Shown here: one piece after another, positions 1 through 8,834 of the stretch
Layout: every line of letters starts with the position of its first letter
How positions within the stretch are numbered: the stretch's first letter is position 1
Assembly (NCBI GenBank): GCA_026707905.1
Contig: JAPOVY010000051.1
Location: 1 to 43,175 of the forward strand
Reading direction: 5' to 3'
Source: Gammaproteobacteria bacterium
GTDB lineage: Bacteria; Pseudomonadota; Gammaproteobacteria; Pseudomonadales; Azotimanducaceae
Length of the DNA stretch: 43,175 bases
Translations under genes and position numbers: made by a program
The notes under the pieces: generated by a model
What the model saw: only the letters and a program-made list of their open reading frames with translations
Told to the model about the DNA's origin: nothing
The model's database searches: none

Positions 1-2
1 CA

Positions 3-1556
3 TCACCATTGTGGGGCGTCCCATTTGCAATCAAAGACAACATCGATTTAGCAGAGATTCCGACAACAGCGGGTTGCCCTGACTTTGCGTATGTGCCGGA
101 GCAATCTGCTTTTGTTGTATCGCGACTTATCGAAGCAGGCGCAATACCTATTGGTAAAACAAACCTAGACCAATTCGCAACCGGTTTAACTGGTACTCGA
201 TCCCCGTACGGCGCAGTACCCAATGCGATCGACCCAACGTACATTGCAGGCGGTAGCAGTAGCGGCTCAGCTGTTGCGGTAAAAAACGGGTCAGTACCGT
301 TCGCTCTTGGAACGGATACTGCGGGATCAGGAAGGATTCCCGCGGCTTTTAACGAGTTGATTGGATTTAAGCCATCGCGAGGCTGGTGGTCGACGAGAGG
401 TGTAGTACCCGCATGTCGAAGTCTTGACTGCGTGTCGGTGTTTACAAATACAGTCGCAGATGCAAGTGTTGTCGCTGACGTCGCAGGTAGCTTCGATAGA
501 GAGGAATCATTCGCACGCTCTATCGAGCAAGCTTCGTTCGGTCGTTCAAGTCCGCAGATAGGTTATCTGAATCCGATCAAATTACCTTGGGGTGAAGATT
601 CAGAGTGTGCGAATTCCTATCGTGCCTGCACCGACAATCTTCTTAATTCTTCGCTTTCTATTGATCCAGAACCCTTTCTGATTGCCGGACGTCTTTTGTA
701 CGAGGGTCCGTGGTTATCTGAACGTGTTGTCGCAGTTGGAGATTTCATCAAGAACCACCGAGCTTTCATTCACCCTGTCACTTTATCAGTCATTGAGTCC
801 GCACCGAAGCTGTCGGCTGTGGAGTGTTTTCAGGCACAGTATCAACTTGCGGAATTGCGACGGAAGATTGAATTGATATTCGAGGAAATCGATGTTCTCG
901 TTATGCCTACCGTACCGAAACACTATACGTTGTCGGAAGTAGAGAAAGAACCTCTCGCGACGAATTCTCATCTTGGTACATTCAGTCATTGTGTCAATCT
1001 ACTTGATCTTTGCGCTGTCGCGATCCCCATTAGTGCGACGTCAATGGGATTGCCATTTGGTGTCACGATGGTGAGTAAGGTTGGATTTGACACGGCTTTA
1101 CTGCAGGTTGCCGCTACCATGCTCGGCGAGGAAACGAGAACGTCTTCCGCCACTCTGAGCGAAGAGATGTGTCTCGCCGTATGCGGCGCACATATGTCCG
1201 GGCAACCTCTAAATCATGAGCTCAAACGGCGTGGTGGGAGGAGAATACGGGTTACACGAACAAGCCCTCGATACAGACTCTATGCCTTACCGGACGGTAT
1301 CCGTCCAGCGTTGGTACGCTGCGAGTCTGGGGGTGCGACGATTGAGCTTGAGGTCTGGACGCTACCTAAAACGAAGCTAGGAGGACTTATTGCGTCGGTC
1401 AACAGTCCGCTTGCAATTGGGTCGGTCGAACTTGAAAACGGTGATTGGGTGAAAGGATTCGTTGGCGATTGCACCGCGACGGACGAGGCGGTGGACATTA
1501 CGTATTACGGTGGTTGGCGAAATTTCCAGCTGTCTACCAAGACCTCACGGACATAA
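3..1556 (+). CDS. atzF: Allophanate hydrolase, 5'-truncated by window edge
   Basis: Hydrolyses allophanate to ammonia and CO2, the second step of the urea carboxylase route, in the cytoplasm. The frame is open to the window edge (SPLWGVPFAIKDNID), so the TTG at 9 is an internal Leu and the true start lies upstream. Counting from position 9, the amidase-signature Ser-cisSer-Lys triad is visible: Lys9 in AIKDN, the cis-Ser in GGSSSGS (81-87), and nucleophile Ser107 in GTDTAGSGR. Residues from about 385 to the end (CGAHMSGQPLNHEL onward) match the small C-terminal domain typical of allophanate hydrolases, which separates this from plain amidases and from GatA. A urea carboxylase gene would be expected upstream, outside the window. 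It is followed by a strong hairpin and a convergent gene. Confidence 0.9.
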   Translation, partial: SPLWGVPFAIKDNIDLAEIPTTAGCPDFAYVPEQSAFVVSRLIEAGAIPIGKTNLDQFATGLTGTRSPYGAVPNAIDPTYIAGGSSSGSAVAVKNGSVPFALGTDTAGSGRIPAAFNELIGFKPSRGWWSTRGVVPACRSLDCVSVFTNTVADASVVADVAGSFDREESFARSIEQASFGRSSPQIGYLNPIKLPWGEDSECANSYRACTDNLLNSSLSIDPEPFLIAGRLLYEGPWLSERVVAVGDFIKNHRAFIHPVTLSVIESAPKLSAVECFQAQYQLAELRRKIELIFEEIDVLVMPTVPKHYTLSEVEKEPLATNSHLGTFSHCVNLLDLCAVAIPISATSMGLPFGVTMVSKVGFDTALLQVAATMLGEETRTSSATLSEEMCLAVCGAHMSGQPLNHELKRRGGRRIRVTRTSPRYRLYALPDGIRPALVRCESGGATIELEVWTLPKTKLGGLIASVNSPLAIGSVELENGDWVKGFVGDCTATDEAVDITYYGGWRNFQLSTKTSRT

Positions 1557-1714
1557 AGTAGATGCTCGACTATCGGTTTTGGTATTTAGACGATCATGAT
1601 CGTCAGCGTTCTAGTTTTATCGCGAGTGATTGATATGACCGATCAATTTCACAGCTTGCTATTGCTTTGAAGGCAAACCGACCTTCGGTAATTTCAGACG
1701 CAGATTCGAAGATT

Positions 1715-1741
1715 CGCACCTGGGTCTAGAGCCCAGGTGCG
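1715..1741. terminator. Perfect 10-bp hairpin between convergent genes
   Basis: The arms CGCACCTGGG (1715-1724) and CCCAGGTGCG (1732-1741) are perfectly complementary around a 7-nt loop. The hairpin lies between the end of the allophanate hydrolase (+) and the end of the coiled-coil gene (-), so it could stop transcription from both sides. Neither side has a proper T-tract, so intrinsic termination is not certain; it may only protect 3' ends. Confidence 0.5.
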
Positions 1742-1761
1742 AGGTGAACAGACTACCTCAG

Positions 1762-2106
1762 CTAGTTCGCGAACTTCATTACGCCATCAGCGATCACCGC
1801 TAATCCGGCGAGCGCGGCGATCATAAAGAATGCACTCGCTACTGGCATGACATATTCAATGAGCTTGAAATGTTTGTCGATTGCCTGAAATCGCGCGTCC
1901 ATTTCTGAACGCAGAGAAGCGAATTCCTTCGCCATCTCTTTGGTCATCCTTGACTCCGAGTCGGCGATACTTTTCAGCATGCGATCAAATCCAGTTTCGA
2001 CCATTTCATCCACAACCATCAGTGTGCCATCAGCCTGTTCGGCGTTGAAGCCGTGTTCTTCTTCTAACTTCCGTCGAAGTGCATCGGCGCGGTTAAGCGT
2101 CATCAT
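1762..2106 (-). CDS. Small coiled-coil protein with C-terminal membrane anchor
   Basis: A 114-residue protein. The first ~80 residues are charged and heptad-like (LRRKLEEEHGF..., SESRMTKEMAKEFASLRSEMDARF) and predict a coiled coil; residues about 85-108 form one hydrophobic helix, so it is probably an inner-membrane protein with a cytoplasmic coiled coil. The architecture resembles the DUF1640/CCDC90-like small bacterial proteins, whose function is not established; this is a resemblance by eye. The start was set at the ATG at 2106 because a strong GGAGG (2113-2117 on the complement) sits 6 nt upstream; the upstream GTG-type start at 2130 would run over that site. If its promoter lies above 2455, its leader would contain the stem-loop series at 2231-2450. 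Confidence 0.7.
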   Translation of the reverse strand: MMTLNRADALRRKLEEEHGFNAEQADGTLMVVDEMVETGFDRMLKSIADSESRMTKEMAKEFASLRSEMDARFQAIDKHFKLIEYVMPVASAFFMIAALAGLAVIADGVMKFAN

Positions 2107-2230
2107 GACACACCTCCCCGGGTGCTTCAAAGAGCATTGTAAGAAGCAAACGCGACGGGCGCAAAACCAATTTCTTGATCCTGCGCGAAGGTAAATTCGT
2201 CATTCGCGAAGACCCGCGATTGAACGAAAT

Positions 2231-2450
2231 GTTCCGTCGAAACGGAACGATGTAGAAAGTCAACATGGTGTTGTCCTCCTCTTTCGATGAGGACCAACAC
2301 CCCATCCGGGGATTGCTCCCCAGATGGGTTGAGTCGACTCACGAGGAGTCGACGACGTTAAATCGAGGTACACATGACGCCTTGAAAAGGCGCCATGCTG
2401 TATGCCGGTCTCAGTACCGGATGGCATCTCTACCGCTAAATTCGTAGCGG
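2231..2450. other. Chain of seven consecutive stem-loops, candidate structured RNA
   Basis: Seven different inverted repeats follow each other almost without gaps. They are: GTTCCGT/ACGGAAC (2231-2248, 4-nt loop); GGTGTTGTCCTC with GAGGAC-c-AACACC (2267-2301); CCCATC-c-GGGG with CCCC-a-GATGGG (2301-2328); GTCGACTC/GAGTCGAC (2333-2353); GCCTT/AAGGC (2379-2391); ATGCC plus GGT with ACC plus GGCAT (2402-2427, one 4-nt bulge); and CCGCTA/TAGCGG (2433-2450). The sequences differ, so this is not a repeat family. There is no convincing gene in 2107-2800 on either strand. It could be a structured leader of the minus-strand coiled-coil gene, a separate RNA on either strand, or DNA cruciform sites. On the minus strand the first hairpin has a UUCG-type loop. 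The strand cannot be decided from the sequence. Confidence 0.55.
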
Positions 2451-2455
2451 CCACG

Positions 2456-2800
2456 ATAAAGGCTCATTCTGACATTCACGACATCGAAGTGCTCACGAGC
2501 AAACCGATTCGGCAAGTCGATATATCAACTGTCTAGTTGGTTTAGGATCACAGCGCCAAAGTCATCGCAATTCCCGTTAGGTGAGAATTAGCAACAAGTT
2601 GCTCGTCTGGAGAGTTAACCTGTATCAAATCCATGTGTGAACATCCATCGTCGAGTGCAAATTCGACGCAAGAGCGCCGGAGCGTGTGTCGAAAATCGTT
2701 TCATCTGATGTCGTAGATTTGGTTTTAGAACTCGTCATGAAGATGGCATCGAACGAATAGACTTATGCGGAAGGTATAAAGATTTTTCGGTTACGAACTC
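2456..2800. other. Gene-free stretch upstream of secreted nuclease
   Basis: No supported gene. It holds further small inverted repeats (AGCAA/TTGCT near 2588-2602; CGTCGA/TCGACG at 2649-2654 and 2663-2668) and an AT-rich segment just before the start at 2801 that may carry that gene's promoter. No clear sigma-70 hexamer pair could be assigned. Confidence 0.4.
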
Positions 2801-3601
2801 ATGATGGGAAGTAAAGGTCTCCCCTGTTCCCGACTGTCAAACACAGTATTCGCGCTTGTGACGGTCTGTAGTCTCGGATTGGCACAGATCACATCCGCAC
2901 ATTTGGACGGTGTGAATGCAAATGGATGCCATACACCAGGTGGCGAAGATAGTGGCAATCCCTGTCACTGCCATACGGATAGCGATTTCACCGAGGAACT
3001 TGCTTGCGAAAACGGCGCACCAGTCCAAGAAGGTTCGGAGAGCGACGATGATATGAACGACGAAGGTTCTGACGAGGATCAAAACGCTTCACCAACGACG
3101 TGGCTTGGTCTGCGCGTCGAAGATCAGCTTGAATGTGATGGCGAAGGCCAACGTTACATTCGGGATCACTATGCATACGACTCCGATGCTGACATAACCA
3201 TTGCACATACGATGGGGGGTATCTATGGTCCGTATGAAGACCTATGCTTCGACAGCTACAGGGATGTAACGGTTGAACACATGGTTTCAGCGAACGAAGC
3301 ACACAAGAGTGGCATGTGCGAACGCGACATCGTAGAGCGCTACAGATTAGGCAACGATTTGCTGAACTTAACGCTAGCAAGTGGCAGCGTGAATAGCTTT
3401 AAATCCAACAAGGATCCTGGCGAGTGGGAACCAGACCACAACGCGTGCTGGTATGTATATCGCGTCATTGAAGTAAAACGGAAGTACGACATGTCGATTG
3501 ATGAGAGGGAACGCGATGCAATGAAAAGGATATTGGCAGATTGCTCCGTAGAGGACATCTACCTCGTTCCACGTGACGATTGCGCACTGCCAGAAGAGTA
3601 G
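2801..3601 (+). CDS. Secreted HNH-family nuclease (DUF1524/GmrSD C-terminal type)
   Basis: A 266-residue protein with a signal peptide: basic start, hydrophobic core at about 15-29, likely cleavage after TSA (33). A short Cys/His-rich segment follows (AHLDGVNANGCHTP...NPCHCH, 33-58), like the GCH...YHCH motif seen in secreted bacterial proteins, then an acidic Asp/Glu/Ser linker (about 74-97). Residues 100-260 match the secreted HNH endonuclease fold of the DUF1524 group: VEHMVSANEAH with the putative catalytic His160, LLNLTLAS (about 188-194), NSFKSNKDPGEW (about 198-209) and the CWYVYRVIEVKRKY block. It probably cuts extracellular nucleic acid for phosphate or carbon, or for competition. 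Tandem ATGs at 2801 and 2804; either may be used. Confidence 0.8.
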   Translation: MMGSKGLPCSRLSNTVFALVTVCSLGLAQITSAHLDGVNANGCHTPGGEDSGNPCHCHTDSDFTEELACENGAPVQEGSESDDDMNDEGSDEDQNASPTTWLGLRVEDQLECDGEGQRYIRDHYAYDSDADITIAHTMGGIYGPYEDLCFDSYRDVTVEHMVSANEAHKSGMCERDIVERYRLGNDLLNLTLASGSVNSFKSNKDPGEWEPDHNACWYVYRVIEVKRKYDMSIDERERDAMKRILADCSVEDIYLVPRDDCALPEE

Positions 3602-3620
3602 CGCTTCCGCGCCATTGCCG

Positions 3621-3636
3621 TAGCTCGAACGAGCTA
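3621..3636. repeat. Short inverted repeat after the nuclease gene
   Basis: TAGCTC (3621-3626) and GAGCTA (3631-3636) flank GAAC. This may help end the nuclease transcript, but no T-run follows, so it is only a weak terminator candidate. Confidence 0.25.
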
Positions 3637-3739
3637 AGAATCCGGTACGTCGTCAATATACCCTTGCTCAATTAGTCGCAGCTCACTGGCTTAATACGCT
3701 AGATGAGTTTTCGCGTAGGTGGACAGAATTAGAAATCCG

Positions 3740-4000
3740 ATGAGTGACGCGGTCCTTAAATTCGATCTTGAACATAAGCAGTTCGTGATCCACGTGGACG
3801 AGACCAATGCGCTGGAACTTTATGTCGACAACTGTCTGCGCAAGCGCGACGACAGCTTAGATCCGGTCGGCTACGTATGGACCAACGTTGAACTCAATTG
3901 GGAAGAGCATCGCTACGTAGAAGCACGACTGACGCGTGCGTCACGTGCATTGCATGTCACGGTAAACCGCGAGACCGTGTTTAACGAGTTACTCGGTTAG
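3740..4000 (+). CDS. Small hypothetical protein, acidic
   Basis: About 86 residues from the ATG at 3740 (MSDAVLKFDLEHK), or 93 from a GTG at 3719; neither has a strong ribosome-binding site. It is acidic, soluble and without a signal peptide or membrane helix. The beginning (KFDLEHKQFVIHVDETNALELYVD) and middle (GYVWTNVELNWEEHRYVEARL) look beta-rich. I do not recognise the family. It ends 2 nt before the convergent RND permease gene. Codon use resembles the neighbours, which supports a real gene. Confidence 0.5.
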   Translation: MSDAVLKFDLEHKQFVIHVDETNALELYVDNCLRKRDDSLDPVGYVWTNVELNWEEHRYVEARLTRASRALHVTVNRETVFNELLG

Positions 4001-4002
4001 TG

Positions 4003-7000
4003 CTACCCAGCGGGAGCCGGTACACCAGTGGGCTGATTGTCTTGAACTGGTAGCCGATCAACCGCCGCGCGATTCCAGCCAATGTCCGCCAATGCTCTAA
4101 TCCAGGTAGGAATCAGTATCAACGTAATCATGGTCGCAAACAGAATACCAAAAGCGATCGAAATCGCCATGTTGACGATCATTTTCGCTTGAGACGACTG
4201 CTCGAAGAGAATCGGCATTAGACCAAGGAATGTAGTCAATGAGGTTAGCAGGATAGCTCGGAATCTCGCCTTGCCTGAGCTCGTGATTGCGCTGACGAGG
4301 TCCGCACCTTCAGCGAGCTTACGCTTGACGTAGTGAACCAGAATCAAGCTGTCGTTAACGACCACGCCGCTCAGTGCCATACAACCAATCATTGAAACAA
4401 AGTTGAATACGATCGTCCCGTCAAAGAGCGCACGCATGATCCAATGCCCGAATACTGCACCGATAATGCCAAACGGAATAACGCTCATGATCAGTATCGG
4501 CAGGAGATACGACTTTAATGGGATCGCCATTAGCGCGTAGATAGTAACGATAGCGAACGAGAAGGCAACGATTAGCGAGTTAACGCCGACCATCTCATCG
4601 CGTGTGGTTCCTCCGACTTCCCACGTCACGCCCGGATAGCGAGCTACTAAATCCGGTAAGAAATCCCGTTGTGCCGCAGCCAGAATTTGCTGAGGATTAA
4701 CGAGTCTGCGCTCCGCCTCTGAAGAAATAGCGAGCGTGCGAGCGCCGCTTTCCCTTCTTATCGAACTGTATCCAGTTTCTTCTCGATACTCAGCGACGGT
4801 GTCGAATGGTGCGCTTGAACCGTCCGGTAACCTCACCCACATATTGTCGAGCGTTCCGATCGAAGAACGTTCATCCTTCGGATACTTGACCATGACCCGA
4901 AGATTCGTGCTTCCTCGTTGTATTCTCTGAACTTCCGCGCCATAGAGTGCATAGCGGACTTGTCGACCTAAATCACTAAGTGTCAAACCCGCAGCCTGAC
5001 CGGCCGGCTTGACTGCGAGCCGCATTTCCCGCGGTCCCGCTGTAGCAGAACTCTGAACGTTGAATAAACCATTGAAGTCGCGAAGGTAATTGACAAGCTC
5101 TTCGCCCGCACGTTCTAACGTGTCAGGATTCTCACCGCGAAGGTTGATGTCTAGATCAGAACCACTTCCCATTCTCTGGGACGCGGAGATACTCAGGTCT
5201 TCGGTGTGTGCGAGATCGCCGACCTTTTCCCGCCATCGACGCGCGACTTCCGCTGTAGTAACAGGTCGCTCACCGAGTTTCGAAAGCTCGAGCTGAAAGC
5301 GTGCCTCCGTGTTATCGTTTCGCGTGTAAGCGAAAACGTTTTGAATAACCGGATCGCCGGTCTCTTCGAGAAACTCTGCCTGTAATTCGTCTAGGGCTCC
5401 GTTTATGTGATTGATGGTGTCAATCATCAATTGGTCTGGTGCACCTTCAACGATCGTTACTTCGCCACGCACAAAGTCACTTACGTTTCCGGGGAAAAAC
5501 CCGAACGGAACGACGCCACTCGCGACCAACATCGACGCGCCGACGAGTAGCATGAAGAAAAACGAAAGGGTCGCGTAACGGAATTCCATGCACCGCCGCA
5601 GTAATGGAATATAGACGTTATCAACGAAGCGAGCTAGTTGCTTCTGTGTCCAATCTGCTACCACATCCCATCGACCGTGGGACGACTTCATCAACGCTAG
5701 ATGAGATGGCAATATCAACTTGGACTCGACGAGTGAAAAGAGTAGACAGAAAATAATGACACTCGTGATGGGTATGACGATGTTCTTGATTGGGCCGGTC
5801 TCGAACATGAGTGGCATAAACGCGGCGACGGTCGTTAGCACACCGAATGTTGCTGGTACCGCAACACGCTGTGCGCCTCGAACGATATTTGCAACGTTGT
5901 AGCCTTTCTGCATGGTCTCCGCATGCGCGCTCTCAGCAATGATGATCGCGTCGTCCACGACAATGCCGATGACAACGATGAATCCAAAGAGACTCGGCAT
6001 ACTGATTGTGACGCCGAGCGCTGGTAGAAATATCACCGCGCCAAGAAACGCGACCGGAAGTCCAAACACCACCCAAAACGCTTCACGCAGGTGTAGGAAA
6101 ACACCAAGTGCTAGAAATACCAAGCATGCGCCGAATAAGAGGTTTTTAAGCATCATCTTGAGATGCCCTTCGAGGTAGTAAGCGGAACTACCCCATGTCG
6201 TCAGATCGATCGATTTCGGAAGCGTGTGTTGACGCTCTTCCGCCCATTCTGTAACCGCCGCAGCGATATCGACGTCGTTCTCTTTACCACGGGCGAGCGC
6301 TTGGATACCGATTGAAGGTTTTCCATTGAAGAGCGTGATGTTCTGAAAGTCGACGAATCCGTCATGGATCGTTGCGATTTGCCCAAGATTTAGTGTCGTT
6401 CCGTCTGGGTTAGTAAGGATCGTAATTTGCTCATACTCTTCACCCGTATACGCCTGTCCGGTCGCTCTTACTCGAATGCTGCCACTTTGTGTTTCGATTG
6501 CACCACTGGACACATTGACCGACCATTGCCGAATGATCTGTGCAACGCGTTCGAGGGTTAACCCGTAGCGCTGAAGGGTTGATTCGCTGATTTCGATGCG
6601 GATTTCATAGGGTCGGACACCGTTTAGCTCGGCGTACGAGACATCATCCAGTGCAATGACCTCTTTCCGCAACTGTTCTGCTACTTCCGCCAACGTCCGC
6701 ATGTCGACGTCTCCAGAAACCTGCACGGCAATGGCTTGAGGTTTAAACATCGTCATTTCACCAACGCGTGGCGGATATGCGTCAGGCGGGAACGAGCTGA
6801 TCGAGTCGACGGCCGCTTTAACCTCATTCGTTACCTCGATAAGGTCATAACCAGTAGCCAGTACGATCGTTACTTGCCCATTACCTTCGTTTGACCACGA
6901 GTAGTACCGATCGACGCCCTCGATGTCTTTGATCGCCTCTTCGATTTTGATCGTAATCGTCTCTTCGATATCTTCGGGTGAAGCGCCAGGATAGCTCATG

Positions 7001-7245
7001 GACACGTTAATGCGCTCAGTCTCGAACGCCGGCATCGTTTCAACTTTGATGTTGAAGAGCGTGTAAATCCCGATCCCAACGACTAGAACCCAGATGAGGT
7101 TTGCTGCCACGTGGTTGGTTGCAAACCACCCAATCAAGCCGGTTACGCGCTGATCATCAGCTTGGTTCGCGTCGGTATTTGATGACTCATGACCTTGCGC
7201 CGACGGGTCTAACTCCGAGCCCTGATTGAATACGTCGTCACTCAC
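4003..7245 (-). CDS. RND-family efflux permease (AcrB/MexB-like)
   Basis: A 1080-residue inner-membrane proton-driven exporter, the pump of a tripartite RND system, close to the usual ~1040 residues with a ~35-residue hydrophilic N-terminal extension. TM1 is at about 49-66 (NLIWVLVVGIGIYTLF) and the first periplasmic porter domain follows (YPGASPEDIEE). The proton-relay Asp pair is present in TM4 as IVVDDAIII (Asp431/432). The second half repeats the fold, ending with the helices around 990-1050. It starts with GTG at 7245 inside the last codons of the adaptor gene (8-nt overlap), so the two are translationally coupled. No outer-membrane TolC-type gene is adjacent. Substrate is unknown; the family is close to drug/multisubstrate exporters. 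Confidence 0.93.
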   Translation of the reverse strand: MSDDVFNQGSELDPSAQGHESSNTDANQADDQRVTGLIGWFATNHVAANLIWVLVVGIGIYTLFNIKVETMPAFETERINVSMSYPGASPEDIEETITIKIEEAIKDIEGVDRYYSWSNEGNGQVTIVLATGYDLIEVTNEVKAAVDSISSFPPDAYPPRVGEMTMFKPQAIAVQVSGDVDMRTLAEVAEQLRKEVIALDDVSYAELNGVRPYEIRIEISESTLQRYGLTLERVAQIIRQWSVNVSSGAIETQSGSIRVRATGQAYTGEEYEQITILTNPDGTTLNLGQIATIHDGFVDFQNITLFNGKPSIGIQALARGKENDVDIAAAVTEWAEERQHTLPKSIDLTTWGSSAYYLEGHLKMMLKNLLFGACLVFLALGVFLHLREAFWVVFGLPVAFLGAVIFLPALGVTISMPSLFGFIVVIGIVVDDAIIIAESAHAETMQKGYNVANIVRGAQRVAVPATFGVLTTVAAFMPLMFETGPIKNIVIPITSVIIFCLLFSLVESKLILPSHLALMKSSHGRWDVVADWTQKQLARFVDNVYIPLLRRCMEFRYATLSFFFMLLVGASMLVASGVVPFGFFPGNVSDFVRGEVTIVEGAPDQLMIDTINHINGALDELQAEFLEETGDPVIQNVFAYTRNDNTEARFQLELSKLGERPVTTAEVARRWREKVGDLAHTEDLSISASQRMGSGSDLDINLRGENPDTLERAGEELVNYLRDFNGLFNVQSSATAGPREMRLAVKPAGQAAGLTLSDLGRQVRYALYGAEVQRIQRGSTNLRVMVKYPKDERSSIGTLDNMWVRLPDGSSAPFDTVAEYREETGYSSIRRESGARTLAISSEAERRLVNPQQILAAAQRDFLPDLVARYPGVTWEVGGTTRDEMVGVNSLIVAFSFAIVTIYALMAIPLKSYLLPILIMSVIPFGIIGAVFGHWIMRALFDGTIVFNFVSMIGCMALSGVVVNDSLILVHYVKRKLAEGADLVSAITSSGKARFRAILLTSLTTFLGLMPILFEQSSQAKMIVNMAISIAFGILFATMITLILIPTWIRALADIGWNRAAVDRLPVQDNQPTGVPAPAG

Positions 7246-8458
7246 TGAATTTCACCCTCATACCCGGCAAAGGTTGGTCGATCGGTGTTATGCACACCAA
7301 ATCGCCTTCATCGAGTCCCTCAGAAATAAATGCCGAATTACGATCTGATCGAATTATCGTAAGCTCCCGTGGATATATCTCGTTCGCGTCATCGACTACC
7401 CACGCGATATTGCCGTCATATAGAGCGTGACGAGGTACGACGTATACGTCCCCAGCTTCTCGACCTTCAATCTGAGCATTTACAAACGTGCCGAACAGTA
7501 GCGGATGATCATGTAATGTACCGCTCTTGTATGGGTTTTCCACTTGAGCTACAACATGAACCACCCGGGATGAGTCGTTGACGATTCCTTCCGATCTCAC
7601 AATCTTGCCTTGCCACGTAGCCGGTTCATCACGACCGATGTCGGCAGTTAGTGTGACCGGTACCGTACGGTCTCTTGAGAAATGCTCAAGATCGAGGAAT
7701 TGGAAATCTCTAAGGGACACCGGTAGTCGCACTTCAGCGAGGTCGATGGATACGGTTGTAGCGATTTGTGCCCCAGTATTAACAAACTGTCCGAGGTCTG
7801 CGAGTTTCTCAAGGATCATGCCGTCGAAAGGCGCACGGATGATGGTTCGATCGAGATCCTCCTCAGCCTTCTCGAGCGCAGCTTGATTTAGGTCCAATTC
7901 AGCAAGTGCTTCGGCTAGTTGCGGTTTTCGTAAGGTTAGGTCAGACGGCTCATCGTTTTCATTTGACAGACCTTGAAGCGTATTCCAGTTATCCAATGCT
8001 TGCGCAGCAAGTGCTTGTTCGGTCTGTAGGAGTGTTTTTGATTTGGCTAGATCTGCTTGAGCGCGCTTGAGTGCAGTTTCGTAGTTTCGCGGATCAATGC
8101 GCGCCAAAACCTCGTTACGTGAAAAAAAGCCGCCGCTTTCCAGATTTTGGGACACCTCAACGATATGCCCCGTGACTTCCGACACGATTGTTGTACGCGT
8201 GCGCGGCGTTGCAACACCTTGGGAAACGACTGAGAACTGCACAGGTTCTCGCTTCATCGTCAAAACTTGCACAAGTAGGGCGGGAGGTTCGACTTCGAAT
8301 CGTGGTGGGGTAGGTGGTTCGCGGGTCAGCGTCGCGTAAACCATTCCCACCGCAGCCGCTACAAATGTAATCGGAAGTCCAACTTTTAGCAAAGTTAGTA
8401 GAAATCGTTTAGGTCGCTTGACCGTCTTCGATTCGGTGAATTCAGGTGTGTCTGTCAA
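7238..8458 (-). CDS. RND efflux periplasmic adaptor (membrane fusion protein)
   Basis: A 406-residue adaptor linking the RND pump to an outer-membrane channel. An N-terminal anchor helix is at about 19-45 (RFLLTLLKVGLPITFVAAAVG), followed by the beta-barrel/lipoyl half (SVVSQGVATPRTRTTIVSEVTGHI), a coiled-coil hairpin (about 125-205, ALKRAQADLAKSKTLL to EKAEEDLDR), the second lipoyl half (TIIRAPFDGMI) and the membrane-proximal domain. It has no lipobox. The only plausible start in frame is TTG at 8458, because a TAA lies about 17 codons upstream with no ATG or GTG between. It overlaps the permease by 8 nt. Confidence 0.9.
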   Translation of the reverse strand: MTDTPEFTESKTVKRPKRFLLTLLKVGLPITFVAAAVGMVYATLTREPPTPPRFEVEPPALLVQVLTMKREPVQFSVVSQGVATPRTRTTIVSEVTGHIVEVSQNLESGGFFSRNEVLARIDPRNYETALKRAQADLAKSKTLLQTEQALAAQALDNWNTLQGLSNENDEPSDLTLRKPQLAEALAELDLNQAALEKAEEDLDRTIIRAPFDGMILEKLADLGQFVNTGAQIATTVSIDLAEVRLPVSLRDFQFLDLEHFSRDRTVPVTLTADIGRDEPATWQGKIVRSEGIVNDSSRVVHVVAQVENPYKSGTLHDHPLLFGTFVNAQIEGREAGDVYVVPRHALYDGNIAWVVDDANEIYPRELTIIRSDRNSAFISEGLDEGDLVCITPIDQPLPGMRVKFSE

Positions 8459-8834
8459 TTCTGATGTAGTGGCGCCCGACGCCGATTTAGGCTCGGAGAG
8501 CGCGGCTTACGACTCCTTTTTATGGCGTGTGCGATCTTGTGAAAATAGCGTACGTGAAAAGTCGGGTGAAGTGATCGCTGACGAATTCAAATACGTGCAT
8601 GACCGTGCGCGGGATAAGCGTTCGCGAATTGTCGAAGCTCTTTGATACGAAATGCACGGCACGTATAGGATTTATCAATTATATTGGGGTGGAGCGATTG
8701 TTGAAGTTGCGTCACAGCAGGGCGAATCGGTTCAAATCGGTCCTTAGTAGACGACCAACTCACTAATTCGTTGCCGTAATTCATCCAAATAGTTAAACTC
8801 CTGTCGTTTCAACCTCGACTCGTCGGTTTGGAGT
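8459..8834. other. Divergent intergenic region between efflux operon and PhyH gene
   Basis: 376 bases between two divergent starts. It should contain promoters for both directions, but I could not assign hexamers with confidence. Short open frames here have no recognisable domains or ribosome-binding sites and are taken as chance. No repeat or RNA gene was seen. Confidence 0.4.

Noticed and set aside
2231-2450. Integron attC array or CRISPR
   Set aside because: The hairpins differ in sequence and length, and there are no direct repeats, regular spacers, integrase or cas genes.
2127-2454. Overlapping minus- and plus-strand frames in the hairpin region as genes
   Set aside because: They have no recognisable domain, and their composition follows the inverted repeats; no suitable ribosome-binding sites.
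8720-8740. Sequence similar to a tRNA T-loop (GGTTCAAAT)
   Set aside because: The flanking bases do not form a T stem and no acceptor or anticodon arm fits, so no tRNA is called.
8418-8784. Short frames in the intergenic region upstream of the PhyH gene
   Set aside because: No ribosome-binding sites or recognisable motifs; one overlaps the adaptor gene antisense.
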